A stretch of DNA of 7,530 bases from Lautropia sp. SCN 70-15 (GCA_001724315.1 MEEC01000251.1:1-7530), one strand, 5' to 3'; shown: positions 1-6,045, numbered from the stretch's first letter. A program made the numbers and translations. Notes: generated by a model from the sequence alone, not told the origin.

Positions 1-421
1 AGCGGCCAACCCTGATCTTGTTCAGCCCCGAGTGGCCGGTGGGGAAGAGGGCGGCGTGCCAGCCGAACAGGCGCTTGCGTGACGCCGGCGCGCGACAGTT
101 GGCGGTGGCATCGAGCACCATGTCGACGACGCCCTCGACGTGTCGATCCACGGGCGCAAGGGCGCCGATGTCCATCCCCAGTCGGCGTGCGATGCTGGAG
201 CGCACGGAATAGGCATCCAGCCGTTCGCCTTCGATTTCGCTCGTCTTGACCGCGTCTTCGGTGAGCGCGGCCAGGCTCGCCTGGTCGCGCAAGGGCAGGC
301 CCACGTCGGTCAGGCGGCCCATGAGCAAGCCTTGAGCGCGGCTGGCCTCGGCCATCGGTTCGGCCAGCGCCGCCAGGTCGTAGCGCCATTGCGGCCAGTC
401 GAGGGACTGCCAGATGTACAT
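1..421 (-). CDS. DUF4172 / Fic-family protein, N-terminal part (runs off the left edge)
   Basis: The reading frame is open from an ATG at 421 to the window edge and gives the first 140 residues. It begins MYIWQSLDWPQWRYD, the usual opening of the DUF4172 domain found before Fic domains. It continues with a conserved helix containing KTSEIEGERL and VRSSIARRLG, then LFGWHAALFPTG at about 118-129, which leads into the Fic core. Residues T60, E64 and G65 fit the [S/T]xxxE[G/N] inhibitory-helix motif. In class II Fic proteins that motif lies N-terminal to the Fic domain and blocks ATP binding. Characterised Fic enzymes mostly transfer AMP from ATP to Ser, Thr or Tyr hydroxyls. The HPFxxGN catalytic loop would lie beyond the edge, so activity cannot be judged. 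The start is supported by GGAG five bases upstream. The gene lies downstream of the hydrolase on the same strand but has its own promoter and dyad. Confidence 0.9.
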   Translation of the reverse strand, partial: MYIWQSLDWPQWRYDLAALAEPMAEASRAQGLLMGRLTDVGLPLRDQASLAALTEDAVKTSEIEGERLDAYSVRSSIARRLGMDIGALAPVDRHVEGVVDMVLDATANCRAPASRKRLFGWHAALFPTGHSGLNKIRVGR

Positions 422-423
422 CT

Positions 424-448
424 AATCTCCGCAGTAATTGCGGTGATT
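424..448. promoter_or_regulatory. 25-bp inverted repeat, candidate operator of the Fic gene
   Basis: Two 10-base arms, AATCTCCGCA and TGCGGTGATT, flank a 5-base centre. They are complementary at nine of ten positions. The dyad begins two bases before the Fic start codon, contains its Shine-Dalgarno GGAG, and touches the predicted -10 box, so a bound protein would cover both the transcription and translation starts. A third half-site, TGCGGAGAAT on the minus strand at 467-458, matches one arm at nine of ten positions and lies within the -35/-10 spacer. The dyad is read directly from the sequence. Its use as an operator, possibly by the Fic protein itself, is inference. Confidence 0.6.
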
Positions 449-474
449 ATGCTGCCCATTCTCCGCAAGGGCAA
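446..474 (-). promoter_or_regulatory. Predicted sigma-70 promoter of the Fic gene
   Basis: On the minus strand, TTGCCC at 474-469 (four of six matches to TTGACA) is followed after exactly 17 bases by CATAAT at 451-446 (five of six matches to TATAAT). Transcription would start about seven bases further on, inside the inverted repeat and roughly 20 bases before the Fic ATG. It is the best promoter I can find in the window, and it makes the Fic gene at least partly independent of the hydrolase gene upstream. Confidence 0.6.
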
Positions 475-521
475 GCTCGGCCGTCAGCCTCGCCGGTCAC
501 GTGGCCCCCTGCGCCGGCCGT

Positions 522-1415
522 CTACTTGTCAGCGGCCTTCGCCACCGGCAAGGCGCCGCCCCCCACCGCCCGCGGATCGCGCGCCCGCCAGCACCCACGA
601 TCCACCGCCGAAAGAAAGGCCTGTACGCCCGCATTGAACGCGGCCGGCTCTTCCAAGTTCACCGCATGCCCGGTGCCGGGCAGCACCCAGAGCTGCGCGG
701 TGCGCATCGTGCGCTTGAGGAACAGGTTGGTTTCCAGGCAGGGATCGTCCTCGTCGCCCACCACGAGCAGGGTGGGCAACGCGCATGCGGCGAACTCGGC
801 CTCGAAGTCGAACAGCGAGGGCCGCAGGGCCTGGTAGCGGCGCAGGGTGCAGGCCGATCCGACTCCCGAGTGTTCCGACAGGTGCTGCACGAACTCCTCC
901 CATCCGCGCGGGTCCTTATTCAGGAGTTGCACCCGCGTCGCGGCCAGTCCCATTTCCCGCGCGATCGCCGGCGAGCCTTCGTTCAGAAAGCGCTGCGCGA
1001 AGGCCTCGGAATGTTCCTTGAACTCGGCGCGAACCTCGCGCGGCGCGCCGGAACCCACGCCGGCCGCCACCAGCGACAGCGCGCGGGCGGGGTGCCGCAG
1101 GCCGAAGTGCAAGGTGGCGTAGGCGCCCATGCTCAGGCCCACGATGTGCGCGCGCTCGATGCCGAGCTCGTCCATCACCGCCAGGATGTCGTCGGCCGAG
1201 TGCTCGTAGCCGTAGAGCTCGTCCGACTCCGGCACGTCCGAGGGCGGATAGCCGCGCGCGTTGAAGCGGATGCAGCGGTACTCACGCGAGAACCAGCGCA
1301 CCTGCTGCTCCCATTCGCGCAGGTCTGCGCCGAACTCGTGGACGAAGACGATCGGGCGGCCGCTTCCGGTTTCTTCGAAGTAGAGGCGGGCGCCTTTCGA
1401 TGTGGCGTAGGGCAT
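522..1415 (-). CDS. Alpha/beta-fold hydrolase
   Basis: A 297-residue protein with a full alpha/beta hydrolase layout. The oxyanion-hole strand VFVHEFG ends near residue 29, and the nucleophile elbow GLSMG gives Ser95. LLVVGDEDDPC supplies the acid (D221 or D224), and GTGHAVNLEEP gives catalytic His250. The cap region at about 125-205 is helical and not diagnostic, so the substrate is unknown; an esterase, enol-lactonase or epoxide-hydrolase-like role is possible. The last 25 or so residues (CWRARDPRAVGGGALPVAK) extend past the usual C-terminal helix and look disordered. There is no signal peptide, so it should be cytoplasmic. The start is supported by GGAG seven bases before the ATG. The antitoxin-like gene ends 21 bp upstream on the same strand, so the two are probably co-transcribed. 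Confidence 0.9.
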   Translation of the reverse strand: MPYATSKGARLYFEETGSGRPIVFVHEFGADLREWEQQVRWFSREYRCIRFNARGYPPSDVPESDELYGYEHSADDILAVMDELGIERAHIVGLSMGAYATLHFGLRHPARALSLVAAGVGSGAPREVRAEFKEHSEAFAQRFLNEGSPAIAREMGLAATRVQLLNKDPRGWEEFVQHLSEHSGVGSACTLRRYQALRPSLFDFEAEFAACALPTLLVVGDEDDPCLETNLFLKRTMRTAQLWVLPGTGHAVNLEEPAAFNAGVQAFLSAVDRGCWRARDPRAVGGGALPVAKAADK

Positions 1416-1436
1416 CGGGTTCTCCGGTGGGCGCGC

Positions 1437-1748
1437 TCAGGCCGATTCCGCTTCGCTGAGCGGCTGCACGCTCAGGCGCATCCCCATCGCGTGCAGTGCC
1501 TTGTGAATGGTCATCAGGGACGGGTTCCCGGTTGGGCTCAGCGCGCGAAACAGCGACTTGTCTCCCAAGCCTGCACGACGCGCGACCTCGGCCATTCCAT
1601 GGGCCTTCGCCACCTGGCGAAGCGCGACAAGCAGTGCTGCGGGTTCGTCGAGTTCGATCACCGCATCGAGATACGCTGCCGCCTCCTTCGGATCGGTCAG
1701 CAGCGGGACGAGTGCCTGTTGGTAACTCTTGTCGCGTGGTCCGTTCAT
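1437..1748 (-). CDS. HigA-like addiction-module antitoxin (HTH), now without a complete toxin
   Basis: A 103-residue protein of the type annotated as 'putative addiction module antidote protein', the HigA-like group whose toxin gene lies immediately upstream. The N-terminal part (SYQQALVPLLTDPKEAAAYLDAVIELDEP) is the typical segment before the HTH. Residues about 51-92 (GMAEVARRAGLGDKSLFRAL, then NPSLMTIHKALHAMGMRLSV) form the Cro/C1-type helix-turn-helix. Such antitoxins neutralise a RelE/HigB-like mRNA interferase and repress their own operon by binding dyads. Length and motifs look intact. The ATG overlaps the stop of the toxin remnant (ATGA), so translation should be coupled to it. It ends 21 bp before the alpha/beta hydrolase gene. 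With no toxin left, its remaining role may be DNA-binding regulation; that is inference. The frame stays open far upstream, but only this last part has family features. Confidence 0.85.
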   Translation of the reverse strand: MNGPRDKSYQQALVPLLTDPKEAAAYLDAVIELDEPAALLVALRQVAKAHGMAEVARRAGLGDKSLFRALSPTGNPSLMTIHKALHAMGMRLSVQPLSEAESA

Positions 1749-1810
1749 TTCAGCCACTCCTCGAACGGTGCGCTGCCTTCCGCGTTCGTGTAGATGCGAA
1801 GTTCGTACAT
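1745..1810 (-). pseudogene. Remnant (first 21 codons) of a RelE/HigB-like toxin gene
   Basis: On the minus strand an ATG at 1810 opens a 21-codon frame that begins MYELRIYTNAEG and ends PFEEWLK before a TGA. This is the expected N-terminus of the RelE/HigB-like killer proteins paired with this antitoxin type (first beta strand YELR, then an ADG-like turn and a PFxxWL helix start). The family is normally about 100 residues. Here the stop lies inside the antitoxin start (ATGA), and no toxin core or catalytic segment remains in any frame nearby. The arrangement fits an in-place deletion of most of the toxin body that kept the start region and the coupling to the antitoxin. A short coding leader remains possible. 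It is only 66 bp, so family assignment rests on a short match plus its position. Confidence 0.65.
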
Positions 1811-1811
1811 G

Positions 1812-1827
1812 GTATCTCACGCGATAC
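1812..1827. promoter_or_regulatory. Short dyad before the toxin-remnant start, possible antitoxin operator
   Basis: GTATC and GATAC, perfect 5-base arms around a 6-base centre (TCACGC on the plus strand), end one base before the remnant's ATG. HigA-type antitoxins bind dyads at their own promoters, and the position fits. The arms are short and no clear -10/-35 pair could be assigned next to them, so this is tentative. Confidence 0.35.
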
Positions 1828-1836
1828 TGTCGAGTC

Positions 1837-1851
1837 ACGGCAAAATGCCGT
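1837..1851. repeat. Perfect 6-bp-arm inverted repeat in the divergent intergenic region
   Basis: ACGGCA and TGCCGT flank three A residues (plus strand). It lies 27 bp upstream of the toxin-remnant start. It could be a second operator for the antitoxin or a small hairpin. It has no T tract, so a rho-independent terminator is unlikely. The rest of 1828-2004 shows no gene, RNA or repeat I can support. Confidence 0.4.
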
Positions 1852-2004
1852 CGACGCTTGCCAAGCGGATTCCAGCACGAAGGCACACGTCGGTATCGAC
1901 TGTTTCGGCTTAGGCCAGATGGAGGGCGCTGCTCTCGCGCAATCGACGCAGGTACAGCCCCCAGCGTCCGCGATGTAAGGGCCTGATCCGGCGAAGCGAC
2001 CCGA

Positions 2005-2016
2005 GACTTTGAAGTC
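2005..2016. promoter_or_regulatory. Short palindrome upstream of the transporter gene
   Basis: GACTT and AAGTC flank a two-base centre, 38 bp before the transporter start codon. The position would suit a regulator site for the operon that begins at 2055. A dyad this short can occur by chance, and I could not place a convincing promoter around it. Confidence 0.25.
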
Positions 2017-2054
2017 GCGCACGGATCACCCGCGCCCACACGAAAAGAGCCGAA

Positions 2055-3389
2055 ATGGCCATCGCCGTTCTTCAACGCTTCACGAACCTGCGCCGCGACG
2101 AAGTCGCGACGGTCCTCGTGGCCGGGCTGTTCTTCTTTTGCGTGCTGACCGCGCTGATGGTTGTTCGCCCCGCCCGCGAGGCGCTGGGCATGCAGCGCGG
2201 CATCGAGGCGATCCGCTGGCTGTTCATCGGCACGGTGCTGGTCACGCTGGCGGTGAACCCGCTGTTCGGCCTGCTCGTGAGCCGGTTCCGGCGCCTGGCC
2301 TTCATCGCCGCGACCTACCTCTTCTTCGCCTTCGGGCTGCTGGCCTTCCACGCGCTGCTGGTGCTGGCCCCGGCCAGCATCGGCGAGCGGACCGGGCAGG
2401 TCTTCTACGTCTGGTTCAGCGTCTTCAACCTGTTCGCCACGATGCTGTTCTGGGCGCTGATGGCGGATCGCTTCTCGTTCGAGCAGAGCAAGCGCCTGTT
2501 CGGCGCGATCGCCGTCGGCGGGACCCTGGGCGCGATCTTCGGGCCCTGGCTCGCGAGCGTGCTCGCCCGGCCCTTCGGGACGCCGTCGCTGCTGGTCGTG
2601 TCGGCCGGATTCGTGGTGCTGGCCCTGGGGGCGGCGTGGTGGCTCACGCGGCTCGGCACTGGCCGACCGGAGGCCGCAGGGGCGCAGGACGTGGCTGGCG
2701 CGCCCGACGCCGCGAACGACTTCGCCGAGCACGCGCGAATCGGCGGCAACGCCTGGGAGGGCCTGCGGGCGGTCTTTCGTTCGCCCTACCTGCTCGGGAT
2801 CAGCGCCTACGTGCTGATCCTGGCGGTGATGGCCACCTTCCTCTACTTCACGCGGCTGCAGATGGTGGCCGCGCTCGGCTCGGGCCTGGACATGCGCACC
2901 GCCGCGTTCGCGCGCATCGACATGATCACGCAGGTGGCGACCCTGCTGCTGCAGGCGGTCGTCACCGGCCACCTGATGAAGCGGCTGGGCACCGCGGTCA
3001 CGCTGGCGCTGCTGCCGCTGACCGCGGCGCTCGGCTTCCTGGGGCTGGCGATCGTGGGCTCGCTCGCCGCGCTGATCGCCTTCGAATCGGCCTTTCGCGC
3101 GGTGCAGCGGGGCGTCATGCGGCCGGCGCGCGAGACCCTGTTCACCACCGTCTCCCGCGAGGAGCGCTACAAGGCGAAGGCCTTCATCGACACCTTCGTG
3201 TATCGCTTCGGCGACGTCGTCGGCGCGCAGACCGAGGGCCTGCTCGGGCGCCTCGGCATGGGGCTGGCCGCGCTCGCCGCATTCGCGGTGCCGCTTGCGG
3301 TCGCCTGGATGGCGCTCGGCCTCTGGCTGGGCCACGCGCAGCGCGCGCAGGCGCGCGGCGAAGAACGAACCGAAGGAGCTGTCGCATGA
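2055..3389 (+). CDS. Npt/TLC-type (NTP/NDP exchange-like) MFS membrane transporter
   Basis: A 444-residue inner-membrane protein with about 11-12 hydrophobic segments, including residues roughly 19-37, 54-76, 82-104, 116-136, 178-197, 247-267, 314-333 and 402-427. A hydrophilic Ala/Asp-rich loop spans about 200-235 between the halves. The family signature is in two places: VVRPAREALG at the end of the first helix, and MRPARETLFTTVSREERYKAKAFIDT at 355-380 followed by YRFGD. The YKAKxFIDT stretch is shared with the ATP/ADP and NAD translocases of plastids and intracellular bacteria. Homologues in free-living bacteria are usually annotated only as MFS or NTP/NDP exchange transporter, and their substrate is not known to me. 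The start has a weak AGAG site. It is the first gene of the block, and its stop overlaps the next start (ATGA), so it is translationally coupled to the exported aldo/keto reductase. Confidence 0.85.
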   Translation: MAIAVLQRFTNLRRDEVATVLVAGLFFFCVLTALMVVRPAREALGMQRGIEAIRWLFIGTVLVTLAVNPLFGLLVSRFRRLAFIAATYLFFAFGLLAFHALLVLAPASIGERTGQVFYVWFSVFNLFATMLFWALMADRFSFEQSKRLFGAIAVGGTLGAIFGPWLASVLARPFGTPSLLVVSAGFVVLALGAAWWLTRLGTGRPEAAGAQDVAGAPDAANDFAEHARIGGNAWEGLRAVFRSPYLLGISAYVLILAVMATFLYFTRLQMVAALGSGLDMRTAAFARIDMITQVATLLLQAVVTGHLMKRLGTAVTLALLPLTAALGFLGLAIVGSLAALIAFESAFRAVQRGVMRPARETLFTTVSREERYKAKAFIDTFVYRFGDVVGAQTEGLLGRLGMGLAALAAFAVPLAVAWMALGLWLGHAQRAQARGEERTEGAVA

Positions 3390-4342
3390 GCACGCGTCGC
3401 GAAACCCTGCAGTGGATGATGGCCGGGGCGGGCCTGCTGGCGCTCGATCCGCGCGTGGCGCTTGCCGCCGACGGCGGCAAGGCGGGCCTGATCACCCGGG
3501 CGATTCCCTCGTCCGGCGAGCGGGTGCCGATCATCGGCCTGGGCAGCTCGGCGAGCTTCGCTCAGGTCGCACGAAGCGAGGACGTGAGCGCGCTGCGCGA
3601 AGTGCTCGGGCGTTTGGTGGAGCTCGGCGGCACGGTCTTCGACACCGCGCCGGCCTACGGGGCGTCCGAGGAAGTGGCCGGCCGCATCGCCCGGGAACTC
3701 GGCATCGAACGCAAGCTGTTCTGGGCGACCAAGCTGAACGTGGCGCCGCGCGGTGGCGGGTCGGCCGACCCGGCCGCGGCGCGCGAGCAGCTCGAGGCCT
3801 CGTTCCGCAGGATCGGCAAGCCGGTGATCGACCTCGTCCAGGTCCACAACATGGGCGACCTCCGGACCCAGTTGTCGATCCTGAGGGAGTACAAGGAGAA
3901 GGGCCGGATCCGCTACATCGGCGTGACCACGACCTTCGAGAGCCAGTACGCGGCGCTGGTCGACGCCATGCGCAAGGAGCCGATCGACTTCATCGGCACG
4001 AACTACGCGATCGACGATCGCCATGCCGAGCAGACGATCCTGCCGCTCGCGCGCGAGCGGGGCATAGCGGTGCTGGTCTACGCGCCCTTCGGACGGACCC
4101 GGCTGTGGCGCCGGGTGGCCGGGCGCGAGGTGCCTGAGTGGGCCCGCGAGTTCGACTCGCGTACGTGGGCGCAGTTCTTCCTCAAGTACGTGGCGAGTCA
4201 CCCGGCTGTCACGGCGATCACGCCGGCCACCAGCCGGCCGGCCAACATGGCCGACAACATCGGCGGCGGGATCGGGCGCCTGCCTGACGAGGCCATGAGA
4301 AAGCGAATGATCGGGCTGGTCGAGGCCTTGCCGGCCGCCTGA
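3386..4342 (+). CDS. Tat-exported aldo/keto reductase
   Basis: 318 residues. The N-terminus TRRETLQWMM followed by AGAGLLAL and DPRVALAAD is a twin-arginine signal with a probable cut after an Ala near residue 27. The mature part is an AKR (beta/alpha)8 barrel with all four catalytic positions: D86 and Y91 in FDTAPAYG, K116 in WATKLN, and H154 in VQVHNM. The later segments GRIRYIGVTT and ITPATSRPANMADN match the barrel strand and the cofactor-phosphate loop of the family. AKRs reduce aldehydes or ketones with NAD(P)H, and the substrate here cannot be read. Tat export implies that it folds, probably with bound cofactor, before crossing to the periplasm. AAGGAG seven bases upstream fixes the start, and the start overlaps the transporter stop by 4 bp. 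A second Tat oxidoreductase follows after 50 bp. Confidence 0.92.
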   Translation: MSTRRETLQWMMAGAGLLALDPRVALAADGGKAGLITRAIPSSGERVPIIGLGSSASFAQVARSEDVSALREVLGRLVELGGTVFDTAPAYGASEEVAGRIARELGIERKLFWATKLNVAPRGGGSADPAAAREQLEASFRRIGKPVIDLVQVHNMGDLRTQLSILREYKEKGRIRYIGVTTTFESQYAALVDAMRKEPIDFIGTNYAIDDRHAEQTILPLARERGIAVLVYAPFGRTRLWRRVAGREVPEWAREFDSRTWAQFFLKYVASHPAVTAITPATSRPANMADNIGGGIGRLPDEAMRKRMIGLVEALPAA

Positions 4343-4392
4343 GGCGCGATTGCGGCCGCCCGCGAGAGTCCGAGATGAACATGGAGGACGAA

Positions 4393-5124
4393 ATGAGATC
4401 TGATCGCCGGAAATTCCTGCACTTCCTCGGAGTGGCGCCAGCCGGCCTGGCGCTCGGGGGGCTGCCCTTCGCCGCGCGCGCGGCGAACTCAGGCGGCGGC
4501 AAGACGAAGATCGGCATCGTCGGCTCGGGCCGCGTGGGCAGCGCGATCGGCGCTGCCTGGGTCAAGGCCGGGCACGAGGTGATGTTCTCGTCGCGAAACA
4601 TTGAGCACGACAAATCGCTCGCCGCGAGTCTCGGTCCGAAGGCCCGCGCCGGCACCCCGCGCGAGGCGGCCGCGTTCGGCGAGGTGGTGATGATCTCGGT
4701 GCCCTACGGCGCGCTGCCCCAGGTCGGCAAGGACCTCGCGGACCTGATCCGCGGCAAGGTGGTGATCGACACCTGCAACCCCTTCGTGGGGCGCGACGGC
4801 GAGATCGCGACCTGGGCGCGCGAGAAGGGCGCCGGCCTGGCGTCGGCGGAGCTGCTGCCCGGCGCGCGGCTGGTGCGCGCCTTCAACGCGATCGGCGCTG
4901 CCCGGATGGGCACGGCGCACGAGCGGCCGGGGCAGGTCGGCATGCCGATCGCCTCCGACGATGCCGCCGCGGTCGAGGTGTCCTCGCGCCTGATCCGCGA
5001 CGTCGGTTACGAGCCGGTGCCGATCGGCGGGCTTGCCATGGGCAGGCACCTGATGCCGGGAACGCCGCTCGCTGGCGAGAGGTCACCCGAGGAAGTCCGG
5101 AAGGTCGCGGCCACGCTCGACTAG
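4393..5124 (+). CDS. Tat-exported NADPH-dependent F420-reductase-like Rossmann protein
   Basis: 243 residues from the preferred start. A twin-arginine signal opens the protein (SDRRKFLHFLG, then a hydrophobic run ending FAARAA near 31). After it, KIGIVGSGRVGSAIG holds the Rossmann GxGxxG (44-49), and FSSRN at 65-69 is the site that in this family binds the 2'-phosphate of NADP. The segments VVMISVPYG, VVIDTCNPF, LVRAFNAIGA and the end GTPLAGERSPEEVRKVAATL follow the F420_oxidored domain pattern to its usual finish, so the protein looks complete. True F420 use is doubtful because most proteobacteria lack F420; an NADP-linked role with another partner is likelier. The ATG at 4393 is chosen because GGAGG lies five bases before it and it puts the Tat motif near the N-terminus. 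An in-frame ATG at 4375 has a weaker site. It is probably in one operon with the preceding reductase. Confidence 0.85.
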   Translation: MRSDRRKFLHFLGVAPAGLALGGLPFAARAANSGGGKTKIGIVGSGRVGSAIGAAWVKAGHEVMFSSRNIEHDKSLAASLGPKARAGTPREAAAFGEVVMISVPYGALPQVGKDLADLIRGKVVIDTCNPFVGRDGEIATWAREKGAGLASAELLPGARLVRAFNAIGAARMGTAHERPGQVGMPIASDDAAAVEVSSRLIRDVGYEPVPIGGLAMGRHLMPGTPLAGERSPEEVRKVAATLD

Positions 5125-5182
5125 TGCGTGTTCACGCCCCTGGACCCGGAGCGGCCGGCTCGCGATAGCATGGGCGTTCGAC

Positions 5183-5208
5183 CATAATCCGCGCCGCCGC
5201 GCGGGGGG
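5183..5208 (+). promoter_or_regulatory. Possible -10 box and G-rich ribosome site of the hydratase gene
   Basis: CATAAT at 5183-5188 matches the -10 consensus at five of six positions. The -35 at the right spacing (TCGCGA, 5160-5165) is poor. A run of six G at 5203-5208 lies six bases before the ATG and probably serves as the ribosome site. It suggests the hydratase can be transcribed apart from the upstream redox genes. Confidence 0.35.
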
Positions 5209-5214
5209 TAATCG

Positions 5215-6009
5215 ATGCTCACGGCACAGCAGATCCTCGATCACAGCGACACCGGCGATCCCTGGCCAACCGGCAGCGCAGCCTTTGCCGACCTGCCCGC
5301 CGCCTACCAGACCGCGCTGGCCGTCCGCGCCCTGCGCGTCGCCCGTGGAGAGGTCCCTCGCGGCTACAAGATCGGCTTCACCAACCGTTCGATCTGGCCC
5401 CGCTACAACGTCTACGCGCCCGTCTGGGGCACGGTCTGGAACACGACCGTCACCGAGTGCGACGGCGCCGGAACCGTTCCGCTGAGCGGCATCTGCCAGC
5501 CGCGAATCGAGCCCGAGGCGGTGTTCGGTTTGCGGTCCGCGCCGCCCGACGATGCCGATCTCGACGGGATCTTCGGCGCGCTGGACTGGGTCGCCCCCGG
5601 TTTCGAGATCGTGCAGTCGCACATGCCCGACTGGAAGTTCGACGCGCCGCAGACCGTTGCCGACGCCGGGCTTCACGCGCGCCTGCTGGTCGGGCCGCGG
5701 GTGCCGGTCGCCGATCTCGCGAGCGATGCGGCCGGTTTGAATCGAGTGCTGGCCGCGGCGCGCGTGAAGCTGCACCGCAACGGCCAATGCGTGGAAGAGG
5801 GCGCCGGCGCGAACGTGCTCGATGGCCCGCTGCTCGCGCTCAGGCACTTCATCGCCGAGCTGCGGTCGTGCCCGGGGGCTGCCGGCCTGGCTGCGGGCGA
5901 CATCGTGACCACCGGCACCTGGACCGACGCCTGGCCAGTGAAGGCCGGCGAGCGATGGGCGGCGCGTTACGACTCGGTGCTGCCGGCGCTCGAAGTCGGG
6001 TTCTGGTGA
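5215..6009 (+). CDS. 2-keto-4-pentenoate hydratase / fumarylacetoacetate hydrolase-family enzyme (MhpD-like)
   Basis: 264 residues, normal for the hydratase/4-oxalocrotonate decarboxylase branch of the FAH superfamily. YKIGFTN at 51-57 carries the conserved Lys. RIEPEAVFGL gives E99 and E101, and GFEIVQS gives E131, the three acidic ligands expected for the divalent metal. EGAGANVLDGPLLALR (195-210) and AGDIVTTGTWTDAWPV (227-242) complete the family pattern. Relatives hydrate 2-hydroxypentadienoate or decarboxylate oxalocrotonate in meta-cleavage of aromatics. No dioxygenase, aldolase or dehydrogenase of such a pathway lies nearby, so the substrate is open. It is cytoplasmic, with no signal peptide. 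It lies 90 bp after the Tat Rossmann gene on the same strand, a larger gap than those upstream, and may have its own promoter. Its end faces the convergent secreted-protein genes across 36 bp. Confidence 0.88.
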   Translation: MLTAQQILDHSDTGDPWPTGSAAFADLPAAYQTALAVRALRVARGEVPRGYKIGFTNRSIWPRYNVYAPVWGTVWNTTVTECDGAGTVPLSGICQPRIEPEAVFGLRSAPPDDADLDGIFGALDWVAPGFEIVQSHMPDWKFDAPQTVADAGLHARLLVGPRVPVADLASDAAGLNRVLAAARVKLHRNGQCVEEGAGANVLDGPLLALRHFIAELRSCPGAAGLAAGDIVTTGTWTDAWPVKAGERWAARYDSVLPALEVGFW

Positions 6010-6045
6010 CGCGATCGGCTCACGATACCGGCCGCGTCCCCTTTC

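Noticed and set aside
501..1793. 430-codon plus-strand open frame
   Set aside because: It is antisense to the hydrolase and antitoxin, both of which have clear family motifs. Its own translation has none.
1750..2022. 90-codon minus-strand frame in the divergent intergenic region
   Set aside because: It has no ribosome site and no recognisable motif, and it overlaps the toxin remnant in another frame. It is treated as non-coding.
1749..3335. Very long minus-strand open frame continuous with the antitoxin
   Set aside because: It lies antisense to the transporter, is a low-complexity Arg/Gln/Glu-rich translation typical of GC-rich shadow frames, and shows no family feature until the antitoxin at 1748.
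2009..3385. In-frame extension of the aldo/keto reductase back to a TTG at 2009
   Set aside because: The extension is a shadow frame of the transporter gene. The ATG at 3386 has a strong ribosome site and begins a twin-arginine signal.
4375..4392. Earlier ATG for the Tat Rossmann protein
   Set aside because: The ribosome site before 4393 (GGAGG) is better and itself falls within this stretch. The extra six residues only push the twin-arginine motif inward.
5126..5137. GCGTG and CACGC hairpin just after the Rossmann gene stop, considered as a terminator
   Set aside because: The stem is 5 bp with a 2-base loop and no T tract follows. Chance is likely in such GC-rich DNA.
6010..6045. Possible bidirectional terminator between the convergent genes
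   Set aside because: I found no stem longer than a few bases and no paired A/T tracts in these 36 bases.
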